A stretch of DNA of 64,000 nt from Ravibacter sp964559125 (GCA_964559125.1 CAZLGW010000032.1:1-64000); one strand, 5' to 3'; shown: positions 45,526 through 53,472, counted from the stretch's first letter. Numbers and translations: made by a program. Notes: generated by a model from the letters alone, not told the origin.

Positions 45526-46368
45526 TCACAACTCTATTTCGAAATAAATACTGCTTCCCGGGTTGGATCCGGTTACCGGCTCCCCTTTTATCACCTCTCC
45601 CTTTTCATTTGCAATTTGGAGATTGATTTTCCAGTAGCCTGTCATGGTCAGGTTGACTGTCCCTTCGTAGACTCCGTCTTTGAAGGTAAGGTCTACGTTA
45701 TTGGGGGAACCGTGGTTGTTGCTCATCGCCGGCATCCGCGGATCGATTTTGATCGTATAGCCGTCGACAGGTTCAAAACCCGATGCCGGTTTCATGCGGT
45801 ATAACAGGGCGGACATACTATTTGAACCCTTAACCGGTTTCAGGGGATCCAGCATGGTCAATATATATTCCTGACCGTCTGTTCCGGAGAAGGACTCTAC
45901 TACCCGCGCGGGAGCGGCCTGAACGGCTGTTTTCCCGGTCGCGGTATAGTTGGCGCCGCCAATCTGGTAAGAGATCGGGAGCTCCCAGTCTCCGGCCATC
46001 GGGAATATGATGAACCCGCTGAAAAGAGAAGAAGTACCTTTAAGTGCTGCTACCTGAGATGCCACGCAGGAATGCTCCGAGCCGTCGGTCTTCATAAGCG
46101 GAGTCCATTTAGCGGTTATGTTATTGGCAACCGCACTTTCGTTGGCATTTCTTATCAGGAAGAACAGTTCATTATATCCGGTCGTCAGCTTTCCGCTTAC
46201 CGAATAAAGATCTACAGTATGGCTTTTATTCTTAACAGAGGTTATAAGCTCCAGTCCTTCGAGTTCATCTAAGGGAACAGGGGCCGGATCGGTATCCCGG
46301 GAACAGGAAGCCATCAAACCGATAGCCAGGAGAGACAGACAGCAGGCAATATTTTTGAACAGTTTCAT
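45526..46368 (-). CDS. Lipoprotein with FixH/YtkA-like C-terminal domain
   Basis: A 280-residue lipoprotein (lipobox GLMASCS). Two beta-sandwich regions are visible: about 40-150 (NELFFLIRNANESAVANN; FIIFPMAGDWELPI) and about 190-270, where PRMPAMSNNHGSPNNVDL and YEGTVNLTMTGYWKINLQI resemble the YtkA/FixH domain associated with copper handling. The Met/His cluster could bind Cu(I). It precedes the His-rich TonB-dependent receptor, so the two may form a metal-acquisition unit at the outer membrane. The metal is inferred, not shown. Confidence 0.75.
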   Translation of the reverse strand: MKLFKNIACCLSLLAIGLMASCSRDTDPAPVPLDELEGLELITSVKNKSHTVDLYSVSGKLTTGYNELFFLIRNANESAVANNITAKWTPLMKTDGSEHSCVASQVAALKGTSSLFSGFIIFPMAGDWELPISYQIGGANYTATGKTAVQAAPARVVESFSGTDGQEYILTMLDPLKPVKGSNSMSALLYRMKPASGFEPVDGYTIKIDPRMPAMSNNHGSPNNVDLTFKDGVYEGTVNLTMTGYWKINLQIANEKGEVIKGEPVTGSNPGSSIYFEIEL

Positions 46369-46391
46369 TTTACCTTAACTTTTAAATTAGA

Positions 46392-46408
46392 CCGGATTTT
46401 AGATCCGG
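46392..46408. promoter_or_regulatory. Small hairpin in the leader of the lipoprotein/receptor operon
   Basis: CCGGAT (46392-46397) pairs with ATCCGG (46403-46408) over a 5-nt loop, 24 bp upstream of the lipoprotein start on the minus strand. It could be an operator palindrome or an mRNA leader hairpin. Confidence 0.4.
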
Positions 46409-46467
46409 GTATTTTTTCTTCCCTGAGGAAAGTACCGCATAGTTACTCAAGGAGTTTATGCCGAAAG

Positions 46468-46483
46468 TATGACTGTGGTCATA
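46468..46483. promoter_or_regulatory. Probable Crp/Fnr-type operator
   Basis: TATGACTGTGGTCATA has six-base perfect arms (TATGAC/GTCATA) around four bases. It shares the TGAC-N4-GTCA core with the palindrome before the first Crp/Fnr gene and lies 20 bp upstream of the -33 element of the second one. Confidence 0.7.
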
Positions 46484-46503
46484 TGCCGTATTTCCAGGTA
46501 GTG

Positions 46504-46534
46504 TTTGCAGCTCCGCAAAACTGAATTATCTTTA
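46504..46534 (+). promoter_or_regulatory. Promoter of the second Crp/Fnr gene
   Basis: TTTG (46504-46507), a 19-bp spacer and TATCTTTA (46527-46534) match the Bacteroidota consensus in 11 of 12 defined or near-defined positions, 42 bp before the start codon. Confidence 0.7.
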
Positions 46535-46576
46535 TAGCGACTTTAACCGCTTAACGTTTCAGAAAAATCCACCCCC

Positions 46577-47149
46577 ATGATAGATATTATCAGATCGGCC
46601 TATCAGCATCCGTTGTTGTCGGAAGAGGATTTCCGGCGAATAGCGTCAGTCCACTGTAGAGAGGAGATGGAAAAAGGGCGGGTTCTTCTTGGAGAAGGAC
46701 AGGTAGCCAATGAGTACTATATCCTTGAGAGCGGGTTGGTACGCTCTTTTGTGCAGGACTATGACGGGAACGAGATCACTACTGAATTTTTTGTGGCAGG
46801 AGAAATAGTGATCGTCCCTACCTCCCTGTTTCGTCGAACTCCTTCGCAGGAGACCCTGGTTGCAGTAACAGGCTCGACGCTGCTGAAGATTGGTTTCGCC
46901 GAATTCCAGGAATTGTTTCACAGCATTCCCGGATTCAGTGAATGGGGCAGGTTGTGGTTTACGCACCAGCTTTTTGCCATGAAGCAGCGTTCGCTCGAGA
47001 TGATCACCGAAACCGCCACCAACCGCTACCTGAAACTGATGAAGGAAAAACCGCAGATCATACAATACGTCCCGCTCAAGCAGATCGCGTCTTTCCTCGG
47101 GATCACCGACACTTCACTAAGCCGCATCAGGAAGGAGATCGTTCCTTAG
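46577..47149 (+). CDS. Crp/Fnr-family transcriptional regulator
   Basis: A 190-residue regulator: cyclic-nucleotide-binding-like domain (about 15-125: VLLGEGQVANEYYILESGLVRSF) and a C-terminal winged helix (recognition segment LGITDTSLSRIRKEI, about 173-187). No iron-sulfur Cys motif is present. A consensus promoter and a TGAC-N4-GTCA palindrome lie upstream, parallel to the first Crp/Fnr gene. It may control the VOC and SRPBCC genes that follow, since a similar imperfect palindrome precedes them. Confidence 0.9.
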   Translation: MIDIIRSAYQHPLLSEEDFRRIASVHCREEMEKGRVLLGEGQVANEYYILESGLVRSFVQDYDGNEITTEFFVAGEIVIVPTSLFRRTPSQETLVAVTGSTLLKIGFAEFQELFHSIPGFSEWGRLWFTHQLFAMKQRSLEMITETATNRYLKLMKEKPQIIQYVPLKQIASFLGITDTSLSRIRKEIVP

Positions 47150-47203
47150 AAGGTATGCTCCTTCGTTCTCATCCTCAACCTGACAATTCATTCCCTTCTA
47201 TTT

Positions 47204-47249
47204 CTTGTCATTTGGCAAGCGCGTATTCGCACCTTCGCCTTTACCTTTG
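47204..47249 (+). promoter_or_regulatory. Candidate activator-dependent promoter of the VOC/SRPBCC genes
   Basis: TACCTTTG (47242-47249) is a perfect TANNTTTG -7 element. Instead of a -33 element there is an imperfect 16-bp palindrome, CTTGTCATTTGGCAAG (47204-47219; six of eight pairs), centred about 44 bp before the expected transcription start. That is the spacing of Crp-type class II activation. Confidence 0.4.
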
Positions 47250-47289
47250 AATGGTAAAACAGCCATTTAGCCATTTAACATTTTATCCT

Positions 47290-47670
47290 ATGAAAACTAA
47301 CCCTGTAGTCTGGTTTGAGATTTATGTCGAAGATATGGCCCGGGCCACTTCGTTTTATGAGCAGGTGCTGGACCTGAAGCTGGAAGATATATCTGATCCG
47401 ACGGATCAATCCATGCAGATGCGTGCATTCCAGGATGATATGCAGAATCACGGGGCAGGAGGTACCCTGGTGAAAATGGAGGGAATGAAGCCGGGAGGAA
47501 GCAATGTCGTGATTTATTTCGGCTGCGAAGACTGCGCAGTGGAAGAGAGCAGGGTAGAGGCGGCAGGAGGAAAGGTGCTTCAGTCCAAGATGTCGATAGG
47601 AGACTTTGGGTTTTGCTCGCTGGTAAACGACACGGAAGGCAATACCATAGGCCTGCATTCAATGAAGTAG
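47290..47670 (+). CDS. VOC-family (glyoxalase/bleomycin-resistance fold) protein
   Basis: About 126 residues from the Met at 47290; an earlier in-frame ATG at 47251 adds a poor leader. One VOC domain with paired beta-alpha-beta modules is seen: NPVVWFEIYVEDMARATSFY at the start, and EGNTIGLHSM at the end. Metal-ligand positions are not clearly kept, so catalysis is uncertain. It is followed 11 bp later by a short SRPBCC gene and then another, a trio common in Bacteroidota with unknown substrate. Confidence 0.87.
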   Translation: MKTNPVVWFEIYVEDMARATSFYEQVLDLKLEDISDPTDQSMQMRAFQDDMQNHGAGGTLVKMEGMKPGGSNVVIYFGCEDCAVEESRVEAAGGKVLQSKMSIGDFGFCSLVNDTEGNTIGLHSMK

Positions 47671-47681
47671 GCATTGCTGAA

Positions 47682-47990
47682 ATGGAAGCTGAAAGAATTG
47701 TCGCCGCCGTCCTGGTAAGAAAACCGCTGGAATCTGTCTGGGAGCGCTGGACACATCCGGCGGATATGGAAGAATGGGAAAGCCGGCGGAATTACGAAAA
47801 GGTAATCCCGCTCCGGATGATCAGCTATGTTTTTGGCGACGGCAGGAAGGGCTGCGTGGAATTTCAGCATATTGACAGGAATACGATCATCAGAGAAAGC
47901 TTTGAGCCTGACCCGGGTATACTCCTGGAAAGGCAGCGGGAGAGCTGCCAGGCCAGGCTCGACCGGTTTAGGGAATACATGGAGTTATAA
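47682..47990 (+). CDS. Shortened SRPBCC/AHSA1-type protein
   Basis: About 102 residues from the Met at 47682. The start (VRKPLESVWERWTHPADMEEW) and end (RESCQARLDRFREYMEL) are typical of SRPBCC/AHSA1 proteins of about 135-145 residues. The middle strands, where family members usually carry the GG..F motif, are missing: MEEW runs directly into the strand NYEKVIPLRMISYVFG. This looks like an in-frame deletion of roughly 35-40 residues. Whether the remaining half-cup folds or works is doubtful. It sits between a VOC gene and a full-length SRPBCC gene. Confidence 0.75.
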   Translation: MEAERIVAAVLVRKPLESVWERWTHPADMEEWESRRNYEKVIPLRMISYVFGDGRKGCVEFQHIDRNTIIRESFEPDPGILLERQRESCQARLDRFREYMEL

Positions 47991-48024
47991 TCTTGTCTCT
48001 GAAACCTTAAAATTATCTATTACA

Positions 48025-48519
48025 ATGAAAACTTTGATAACAACAGATCCTGAGAAGGCTACCTTCCAGGCAAAAAGGGAATTTGCAGCAGATTTATCGC
48101 TTGTCTGGAGAGCCTGGACGGAGGCGGAGCTACTCGATCAGTGGTGGGCGCCCAAACCCTGGAAAACCGAAACAAAATTCATGGATTTCAGGCCCGGCGG
48201 GCGCTGGCTATATGATATGGTAGGTCCGGAAGGAGAGCGGCACGGGTGCCTGCAGAGGTATGAAGAGATAAGGAAGGAGGATTTCTTTACCGGCGAGGAC
48301 GCCTTTACCGACAACGAAGGGAACGTCAATGAAGAGATGCCGGTAGGATTCTGGAGAAACACCTTTGTGGCAACCGAAAGAGGAACGCTTGTCACTTCCT
48401 TTATACAATATCCCGGCAGGGAAGCGCTGGAAGCAATAGTCAACATGGGTATGGCCGAGGGGCTGAGCATGGCGCAGGACAACCTGGATGAGCTTCTTGC
48501 GACATGGGCGCATATCTAA
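48025..48519 (+). CDS. SRPBCC-family protein (AHSA1-like)
   Basis: About 164 residues from the Met at 48025. A complete START-like ligand-binding cup: N-terminal strand and helix ADLSLVWRAWTEAELLDQWW, the DFRPGGRWLYDM motif, and the long C-terminal helix MAEGLSMAQDNLDELLATW. The ligand is unknown. It is the third gene of the VOC-SRPBCC-SRPBCC group, and its 3' end overlaps convergent lpxK by 4 bp. Confidence 0.88.
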   Translation: MKTLITTDPEKATFQAKREFAADLSLVWRAWTEAELLDQWWAPKPWKTETKFMDFRPGGRWLYDMVGPEGERHGCLQRYEEIRKEDFFTGEDAFTDNEGNVNEEMPVGFWRNTFVATERGTLVTSFIQYPGREALEAIVNMGMAEGLSMAQDNLDELLATWAHI

Positions 48520-49574
48520 GCTGATTTCTCTGAAGCTTTCCGGATTATGAGCGAATCAAAGCGCTCTTTTTCATGCATCTCCACTTCCATGGGGATATAA
48601 AAGGATCTTTCGGCTACGCCGGCCTGAATGGCCAGCGGCATCAGCTTGACCATGTCTTTTTCGGTAGTCAGAAGCGCCAGGTCCTTATCATCGGCTATCC
48701 CGGTTTTTAGCAGATCGTGCAGGGTATAGTCATGATGATCCGGGAAGTCGGAAAAATGCGTGATCCGGTACTTGCTACGTATGAATTCTTCGAAGACGTT
48801 GTTCTGCGCCAGCCCGGAGATTCCTGCTATCCGTGGGTAGGCACCTGCTTTGCCGATACCGGTAAACGGCAGTTCGGCACCATACACTACAGATGAGAAA
48901 AAAACAGGAGGCCTGCTGCCTGCATACCTGCGGATCTGCTGCGTGATGCCGTCTTTTTCCCCGGATGAAAGATCTTGGGGGGATTTTGTCACTATAATGA
49001 TATCTGCCCTGCGGCTCCCCTTTTTTCGTTCCCTGAGGTTGCCGACAGGAAAAGGCAGGTCGGTATAAAACAGCCGGTTATAATCGGTGAGCATGATATC
49101 GGTATGACGCGCAATAGCGCGGTGCTGGAAAGCATCGTCAAGCAGGATCACGCTGGTTTCCGGGAATTCCGTGGCAATTTTTCTGGCAGCTTCGGCTCTT
49201 TTTTCCGCCACAATTACCCTGATATCATCGGAAAACTTGCGGTAATATTGTAGCGGCTCGTCGCCGATTTCAGCGGCCGGGCTGTTGTTGCCCGCTACCC
49301 GGAGGCCCGTTGTTTTCCTGCCATACCCACGGCTGACGACCACGATCCTATACCGGTTTTTCAGCAGGCGTACCAGGTATTCGATCATCGGGGTCTTACC
49401 GGTGCCGCCTACAGTCAGGTTGCCGACTGAAATGGCAGGACAGGGTGGGGGATAGTGCTCAAAGAACCCTTTGTCGTAGCCATAGTTACGCAGGTCGGTG
49501 ATTGCGCCGTACAGCCAGCTGAAGGGTGTAAGCGCCGCTTTGACCAGGAAATTGTTGCGGATCGGGTCGCTCAA
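48516..49574 (-). CDS. lpxK: Tetraacyldisaccharide 4'-kinase
   Basis: A 352-residue membrane-associated kinase that phosphorylates the 4' position of the lipid A disaccharide. It shows the N-terminal membrane-contact region (LTPFSWLYGAITDLRN), the Walker A motif VGNLTVGGTGKTP (Lys60), RGYGRKTTG, and ILLDDAFQHR, the Walker B-like signature of LpxK. Length is normal. It diverges from menC with only 56 bp between the start codons. The core role indicates lipopolysaccharide or lipooligosaccharide synthesis. Confidence 0.95.
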   Translation of the reverse strand: MSDPIRNNFLVKAALTPFSWLYGAITDLRNYGYDKGFFEHYPPPCPAISVGNLTVGGTGKTPMIEYLVRLLKNRYRIVVVSRGYGRKTTGLRVAGNNSPAAEIGDEPLQYYRKFSDDIRVIVAEKRAEAARKIATEFPETSVILLDDAFQHRAIARHTDIMLTDYNRLFYTDLPFPVGNLRERKKGSRRADIIIVTKSPQDLSSGEKDGITQQIRRYAGSRPPVFFSSVVYGAELPFTGIGKAGAYPRIAGISGLAQNNVFEEFIRSKYRITHFSDFPDHHDYTLHDLLKTGIADDKDLALLTTEKDMVKLMPLAIQAGVAERSFYIPMEVEMHEKERFDSLIIRKASEKSA

Positions 49575-49630
49575 GATCGGCTAATTTTTATAATTTGTCC
49601 GTCAAATTAAGCAGAATAGCGTTTATAAAC

Positions 49631-50695
49631 ATGTCCCTGTTACTTTCTTTTGTACCTCATACGCTGAAGTTTAAATTTGAAGCCGGTACCTCCCGCGGTG
49701 TGCTGACGTCCAAAACAACCTATATCGTCACCATAAGGGATTACGAATTCCCTGAGGTATACGGGGTGGGTGAGTGCGGACCGCTGAAAGGGCTGAGTCC
49801 CGACGACCTACCTGATATTGAAAGCATCCTTACCGGGCTGGCCGGTAATTTCAACCGCCTCTCCCTCGAACCGGAGGGATGGGATATCGCCGAATTGCTC
49901 GACCTTCTCGTTCCCCTGCACTATCCGGCCGTCAGGTTCGGCCTGGAAATGGCCCTTCACGACTTCCGTAACGGGGGAAGGAGGATTTATTTCGACAATG
50001 ATTTTTCGAGGGGAAATCAGTCGATCGATATCAATGGCCTTATCTGGATGGGGACGCCCGTTTTTATGGAAGAACAGATAGAAGCTAAACTGGCTTCGGG
50101 CTATAAGACCCTCAAAATGAAAGTGGGCGCCATCGATTTTGAACAGGAATGCCGGCTTCTGGCGGGGATCAGGAACCGGTTTTCTGCGGACGAAATCACC
50201 TTACGGGTCGATGCAAACGGTGCTTTCCGGCCGGGCGACGCCCTCCGGAAGCTGGAGCGACTGGCCGCTTTCGACCTTCATTCTATTGAACAACCGGTAA
50301 GGAAAGGCCAGCCGGAGCTTATGGCCCGGCTTGTACAGGAATCGCCTTTGCCGATCGCACTCGACGAGGAGCTTATCGGTATCGTTTCGGAACCGGATAA
50401 AAGAAAATTGCTGGAAAGTATACGACCTCCTTATATTATCCTGAAGCCCACCCTGCTCGGTGGATTCGCTGAGACGCGTCAGTGGATAGAAATTGCGGAG
50501 GAAACCGGGATTAAGTGGTGGATCACCTCTGCACTGGAGTCGAACATAGGGTTAAACGCTATCGCCCAGTTTACGGCCGGGTTTGGAAATCCGCTCCCCC
50601 AGGGGCTTGGGACCGGCCAGCTTTACGAGAATAATTTTGCGTCGGGGCTGGTGATCGAAAACGGACGTTTGAGACTCGTGCCTGGTTTGGAGTAG
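49631..50695 (+). CDS. menC: o-Succinylbenzoate synthase (enolase superfamily)
   Basis: About 354 residues from the Met at 49631 (an earlier in-frame start at 49595 overlaps the lpxK promoter region). An enolase-superfamily barrel: KxK motif in TLKMKVG, metal ligands Asp in RVDANGAF, Glu in SIEQPV and Asp/Glu in ALDEELI, and the second base Lys in ILKPTLLGG. The tail ITSALESNIGLNAIAQ is the pattern of Bacteroidota MenC. It dehydrates SHCHC to o-succinylbenzoate in menaquinone synthesis. A dipeptide epimerase is the alternative reading. Confidence 0.78.
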   Translation: MSLLLSFVPHTLKFKFEAGTSRGVLTSKTTYIVTIRDYEFPEVYGVGECGPLKGLSPDDLPDIESILTGLAGNFNRLSLEPEGWDIAELLDLLVPLHYPAVRFGLEMALHDFRNGGRRIYFDNDFSRGNQSIDINGLIWMGTPVFMEEQIEAKLASGYKTLKMKVGAIDFEQECRLLAGIRNRFSADEITLRVDANGAFRPGDALRKLERLAAFDLHSIEQPVRKGQPELMARLVQESPLPIALDEELIGIVSEPDKRKLLESIRPPYIILKPTLLGGFAETRQWIEIAEETGIKWWITSALESNIGLNAIAQFTAGFGNPLPQGLGTGQLYENNFASGLVIENGRLRLVPGLE

Positions 50696-50770
50696 GATCT
50701 GCCGTTTGACCTGATTGACCGCCGTGTGGTCGCAAAGCCCGTCAAGCGTCATATATCGTAATTTCAGACC

Positions 50771-51828
50771 CTACGCTTTCACTTTCAGCTTCATAAATTC
50801 ACTGAAACGATCAACAGCTTCTGTAAATGCCCTGTTTTGATTTTTGTTCAGCGGTTTGAAAAAGTCAACTTCCATATCAACTGTATTTTTTAATATGGTG
50901 CGTTTCCAGGTCCCGATTACCTGCCCGTCGGCCAGGATCATACTGTCATAACGAAAAGGGGCGCCGTTTCTCAAGGTCATGATGGCGCTTCTGTCTTTAT
51001 AGCCCATTATAAACTCGTCGTAGACCGGGAGCAGGTGGATTTTATCTGACTTTTTTAACGCGGATAGCTGTCGTCGGGATGAAAAATGTATTCCTGCTGT
51101 TCTATTATTTCTTTCTGTAAAAGCGCCTTGTTCATTTCCATCCCCTTTTTACAATCGGTAATAGTCAGCCCAGACCAGGTTGCGAAATCTTTAACAGTTG
51201 CCGGACCCCTGCTGCTGAAGTAGCGTTTAGATAGTTCTGCCAATGCTTCGTCCTTTTCTAATGATTTTCCGCACTTTACCCTTTCATCCAATAAAGCATA
51301 GGTAAACTGGTTCCCTTGCCTTGGGCCGCTGCAGATAACTCCTTCCAATTCGGCATTCATCATGATATAGCTCAGACGGTGTCCTTTAGCAAGGATATCG
51401 TTTTTTTTAAGTTCCTCGTTGATGGCTTCACGGGTAAGCTGTTTTCCGCCCTGTAAGGTTTCAACTATAATTTCATTACAGCGGTTGAGAACTTTTTCAC
51501 CCAGTTCCAGCCGGCGGTACATGAAGGCATTTACTTTATGCACTCTCGGAGCGGTCAGCTTGAGCAGCCAGTGGATATCGGCGGCGGATACAAAATGCCA
51601 CGTGGGCCTTAGTAAGTGTGTCCGCAATATTCTGCCCTCAGCCAGTTCTTTTTCAATATCACAATCTGTAAGGTGTGGCAAACGTAAACCAAGTCCCCAT
51701 TTTGTCGGACCGTATTCCTGTCCCTGAACGGCGCCAAACCATTCCACCATTTCAACTGCCGATTTTATCCGGGTATCGGCAAGCTGCTGATTGATCAGAC
51801 GGTATCGGGCTATTTCTGCGAAAGTCAT
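50771..51828 (-). pseudogene. Winged-helix DNA-binding (AlkZ-like, HTH_42) gene with a frameshift
   Basis: Two minus-strand frames together make one AlkZ-like protein of about 350 residues. The upstream part (51828 to 51055) begins MTFAEIARYRLINQQL, has WFGAVQGQEYGPTKWGL (Q-x-Q as in the AlkZ active site) and stops right after DDSYPR. The missing continuation, LLPVYDEFIMGYKDRS (a typical C-terminal motif of the family), is in the other frame and continues to 50771. The shift lies near 51056-51062. A single missing base there (for example one G) would restore the frame. Relatives repair alkylated or cross-linked DNA or are uncharacterised. It is either a real pseudogene or a base-call error. 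Confidence 0.82.
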
Positions 51829-51870
51829 TCTAACCGCTCTGCTCAGGGTTGTACCTTTATAGGGAGTGTA

Positions 51871-52332
51871 TCATTTATTTTTCTTATTCCGGCGCTTTTC
51901 GGCCCTGTGTATCCGCTTCATAGCCCATCGTGGCGTTTTACTCTGCATGGTATACCAGGGGCGCCTTTCCATAGAATCAGAACCGTCGTCAGTATAATCA
52001 GAACGATCGTGCTGAACCCTGGACTGGTTCAGCACGGTCATGGTATTTCCGTGGCCTATAACGGTAGAATGGGTTCCGTTGGGATTTACGACTGTTTTGA
52101 TGCTGCCGTGGTCGATAATGGTCGAATGCGTACCGTTAGGGTTCACAAGTGTCTTGATCCCGCCGCTGCCGATGATGGTCGAATGCGTACCGTTCGGGTT
52201 CACAATTGTTTTGATACCACCACCGTTGTCAATCACAGTGGAATGAGTCCCGTCAGGGTTTATGATAATTTGCTGGGCATAAGATGCAGCCGTAAAAACA
52301 GCAGCCGTCATAGCAAGAAACCACCTCTTCAT
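51871..52332 (-). CDS. Small exported protein with NPNGTHSTVI repeats
   Basis: A 153-residue protein with a signal peptide (about 1-19). It is then almost wholly made of four tandem units of about 20-22 residues, each with the core NPNGTHSTVI followed by a Gly-rich link (about 25-105), and ends in a strongly basic tail (MKRIHRAEKRRNKKNK). The DNA repeats with it at 52060-52280. The units look like successive beta-hairpins. I do not recognise a function; it may be a structural or adhesion-type surface protein. It is monocistronic. Confidence 0.75.
   Translation of the reverse strand: MKRWFLAMTAAVFTAASYAQQIIINPDGTHSTVIDNGGGIKTIVNPNGTHSTIIGSGGIKTLVNPNGTHSTIIDHGSIKTVVNPNGTHSTVIGHGNTMTVLNQSRVQHDRSDYTDDGSDSMERRPWYTMQSKTPRWAMKRIHRAEKRRNKKNK
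52060..52280. repeat. Tandem coding repeat, four copies of about 60-66 bp
   Basis: The four NPNGTHSTVI-type units are also similar at DNA level; each copy contains a GTCGAATGCGTACCGTT-like segment (for example near 52113 and 52173). Copies differ at synonymous sites, so the array is old or under selection on protein. Confidence 0.7.
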
Positions 52333-52456
52333 CTGTCTTGAAGTTTACAGTACAAATTTAAAAGAAATGGTGACATTTGCAAGCAACGGCCTGAACCCGG
52401 AAATCCCTTATGCCGGGAAGTCCGGGTTGTTTTAAGCGCCTCCTCGTCGCAGATTT

Positions 52457-52831
52457 TTAATTGCTGGCAGTAAGTAAGCGACGACCCAATTCGGGGAAGC
52501 GGATAAAAGCGGTGATCCAGACCAGGGTCTGAACGAATATCGCCATTACGACAGGCTGCTGGTGCTGCAGGTGCGTGACGATCGCGCCGCCCAGGTAGGC
52601 TGCCAGCAGTAACGTACCGACAATGCCGGTCCTGGGTATGATGAACAGGATCAGTGAAATGATCTCGATGACACCTATAAATTGGTAAGTGGCAGCGTCA
52701 ATCCCGACGGAAGCAGCCTGTGCGACCGCGCTTTCATTTTGTGTGAGTTTCATGAACGCACTCATCGACAGAAGCAGGCCTAAAATGATAGTGAGTGTCC
52801 ATCCGGTAATGTTGATTGTTTTTTGAGACAT
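52457..52831 (-). CDS. DoxX-family membrane protein
   Basis: A 124-residue inner-membrane protein with four helices: TGWTLTIILGLLLSMSAFMK, YQFIGVIEIISLILFI, VGTLLLAAYLGGAIVTHL and VVMAIFVQTLVWITAFI. The pattern and length fit the DoxX/DoxD-like family, whose members are tied to thiol or redox stress but mostly uncharacterised. It diverges from an HxlR regulator with 96 bp between the start codons, an arrangement that usually means regulation by that protein. Confidence 0.85.
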   Translation of the reverse strand: MSQKTINITGWTLTIILGLLLSMSAFMKLTQNESAVAQAASVGIDAATYQFIGVIEIISLILFIIPRTGIVGTLLLAAYLGGAIVTHLQHQQPVVMAIFVQTLVWITAFIRFPELGRRLLTASN

Positions 52832-52851
52832 GAGATTTAATTTTTAGTTCT

Positions 52852-52884
52852 GTTGCAAATTTCGGATCTGTTACTATACATTTG
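52852..52884 (+). promoter_or_regulatory. Promoter of the HxlR gene
   Basis: GTTG (52852-52855) and TACATTTG (52877-52884) are 21 bp apart; the latter is a perfect TANNTTTG. Confidence 0.55.
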
Positions 52885-52891
52885 TTATCTG

Positions 52892-52927
52892 TTACAAAAA
52901 GGATAGTACTTACAAAAAGAATAGTAT
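52892..52927 (+). repeat. Two tandem 18-bp repeats before the HxlR gene, probable operator
   Basis: TTACAAAAAGGATAGTAC (52892-52909) is repeated at 52910-52927 with two changes, ending directly before the start codon at 52928. It lies just downstream of the promoter, where a bound repressor would block transcription. Confidence 0.75.
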
Positions 52928-53266
52928 ATGCATACCGTCGAAAGCTGCCGTAAAGCCAACCTGGCCATCAGGGATACGCTGGATATAGTAGGAGGGAAGT
53001 GGAAGCTGGTACTGATCTCCGTTTTAAGAAGCGGCAGTAAGGGATTTAACGAGCTGTCGAGAGAAACCGGCATTTCGCCGCGCATCCTGTCCAAAGAGCT
53101 GCATGAGCTTGAAATGAACGGACTGGTAAGCCGTACCGTCTGCAATACCAAGCCGGTTACGGTAGAATACGCCCTGACGTCCTACAGCGAAACCCTGGGC
53201 GAAGTGCTTATCGCGATGGAGAAATGGGGGCAACAGCACAGGAAAAAGATCCTTACGACAGAATAA
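52928..53266 (+). CDS. HxlR-family transcriptional regulator
   Basis: A 112-residue winged-helix regulator with the family signature: Cys7 near the N-terminus (ESCRKANLAIR), IVGGKWKLVLISVL (about 21-34), FNELSRETGISPRILSKEL (recognition helix, about 43-61) and TVEYALTSYSETL. HxlR proteins often sense electrophiles or oxidants through the conserved Cys. It diverges from the DoxX-family gene and has tandem direct repeats at its own start codon, so autoregulation and control of doxX are both likely. Confidence 0.93.
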   Translation: MHTVESCRKANLAIRDTLDIVGGKWKLVLISVLRSGSKGFNELSRETGISPRILSKELHELEMNGLVSRTVCNTKPVTVEYALTSYSETLGEVLIAMEKWGQQHRKKILTTE

Positions 53267-53327
53267 AGGGGATTCATTACTTTGAAATGCTAATTATTGA
53301 GGCAAATACCTTATTTTTGCCGCCGCT

Positions 53328-53378
53328 ATGAAGATTACTCAATATACAACATTTATCGCCAGACCCTGGATTGCCTGA
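53328..53378 (+). CDS. Possible 16-codon leader peptide upstream of the MFS exporter
   Basis: An ATG at 53328 opens a 16-codon frame (MKITQYTTFIARPWIA) nine bases after a perfect -7-type TATTTTTG (53312-53319). Its codons 5-8 form one arm (53341-53351) of an 11-bp inverted repeat whose other arm (53445-53455) lies 17 bp before the MFS start. Translation of this leader could change that pairing. It may equally be a chance frame. Confidence 0.3.
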   Translation: MKITQYTTFIARPWIA

Positions 53379-53455
53379 TCCGGGAGGACTGGTGCTTCCT
53401 GCCTGCGTTTCAGAGGACGGCCCCTAGCGGCCCGTTTCCTGTATTGTTGTATATT
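53341..53455 (+). promoter_or_regulatory. Long-range inverted repeat in the MFS leader
   Basis: AATATACAACA (53341-53351) is perfectly complementary to TGTTGTATATT (53445-53455), with 93 bases between. The right arm lies just before the exporter start (53473) and also contains a -7-like TATATTTT, so the arms could be an mRNA switch or simply flank a second promoter. Confidence 0.4.
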
Positions 53456-53472
53456 TTTCTCAAGAATTTCTT

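Noticed and set aside
50552..50752. Open frame opposite the end of menC
   Set aside because: No start context or family similarity; it is a shadow of the coding strand.
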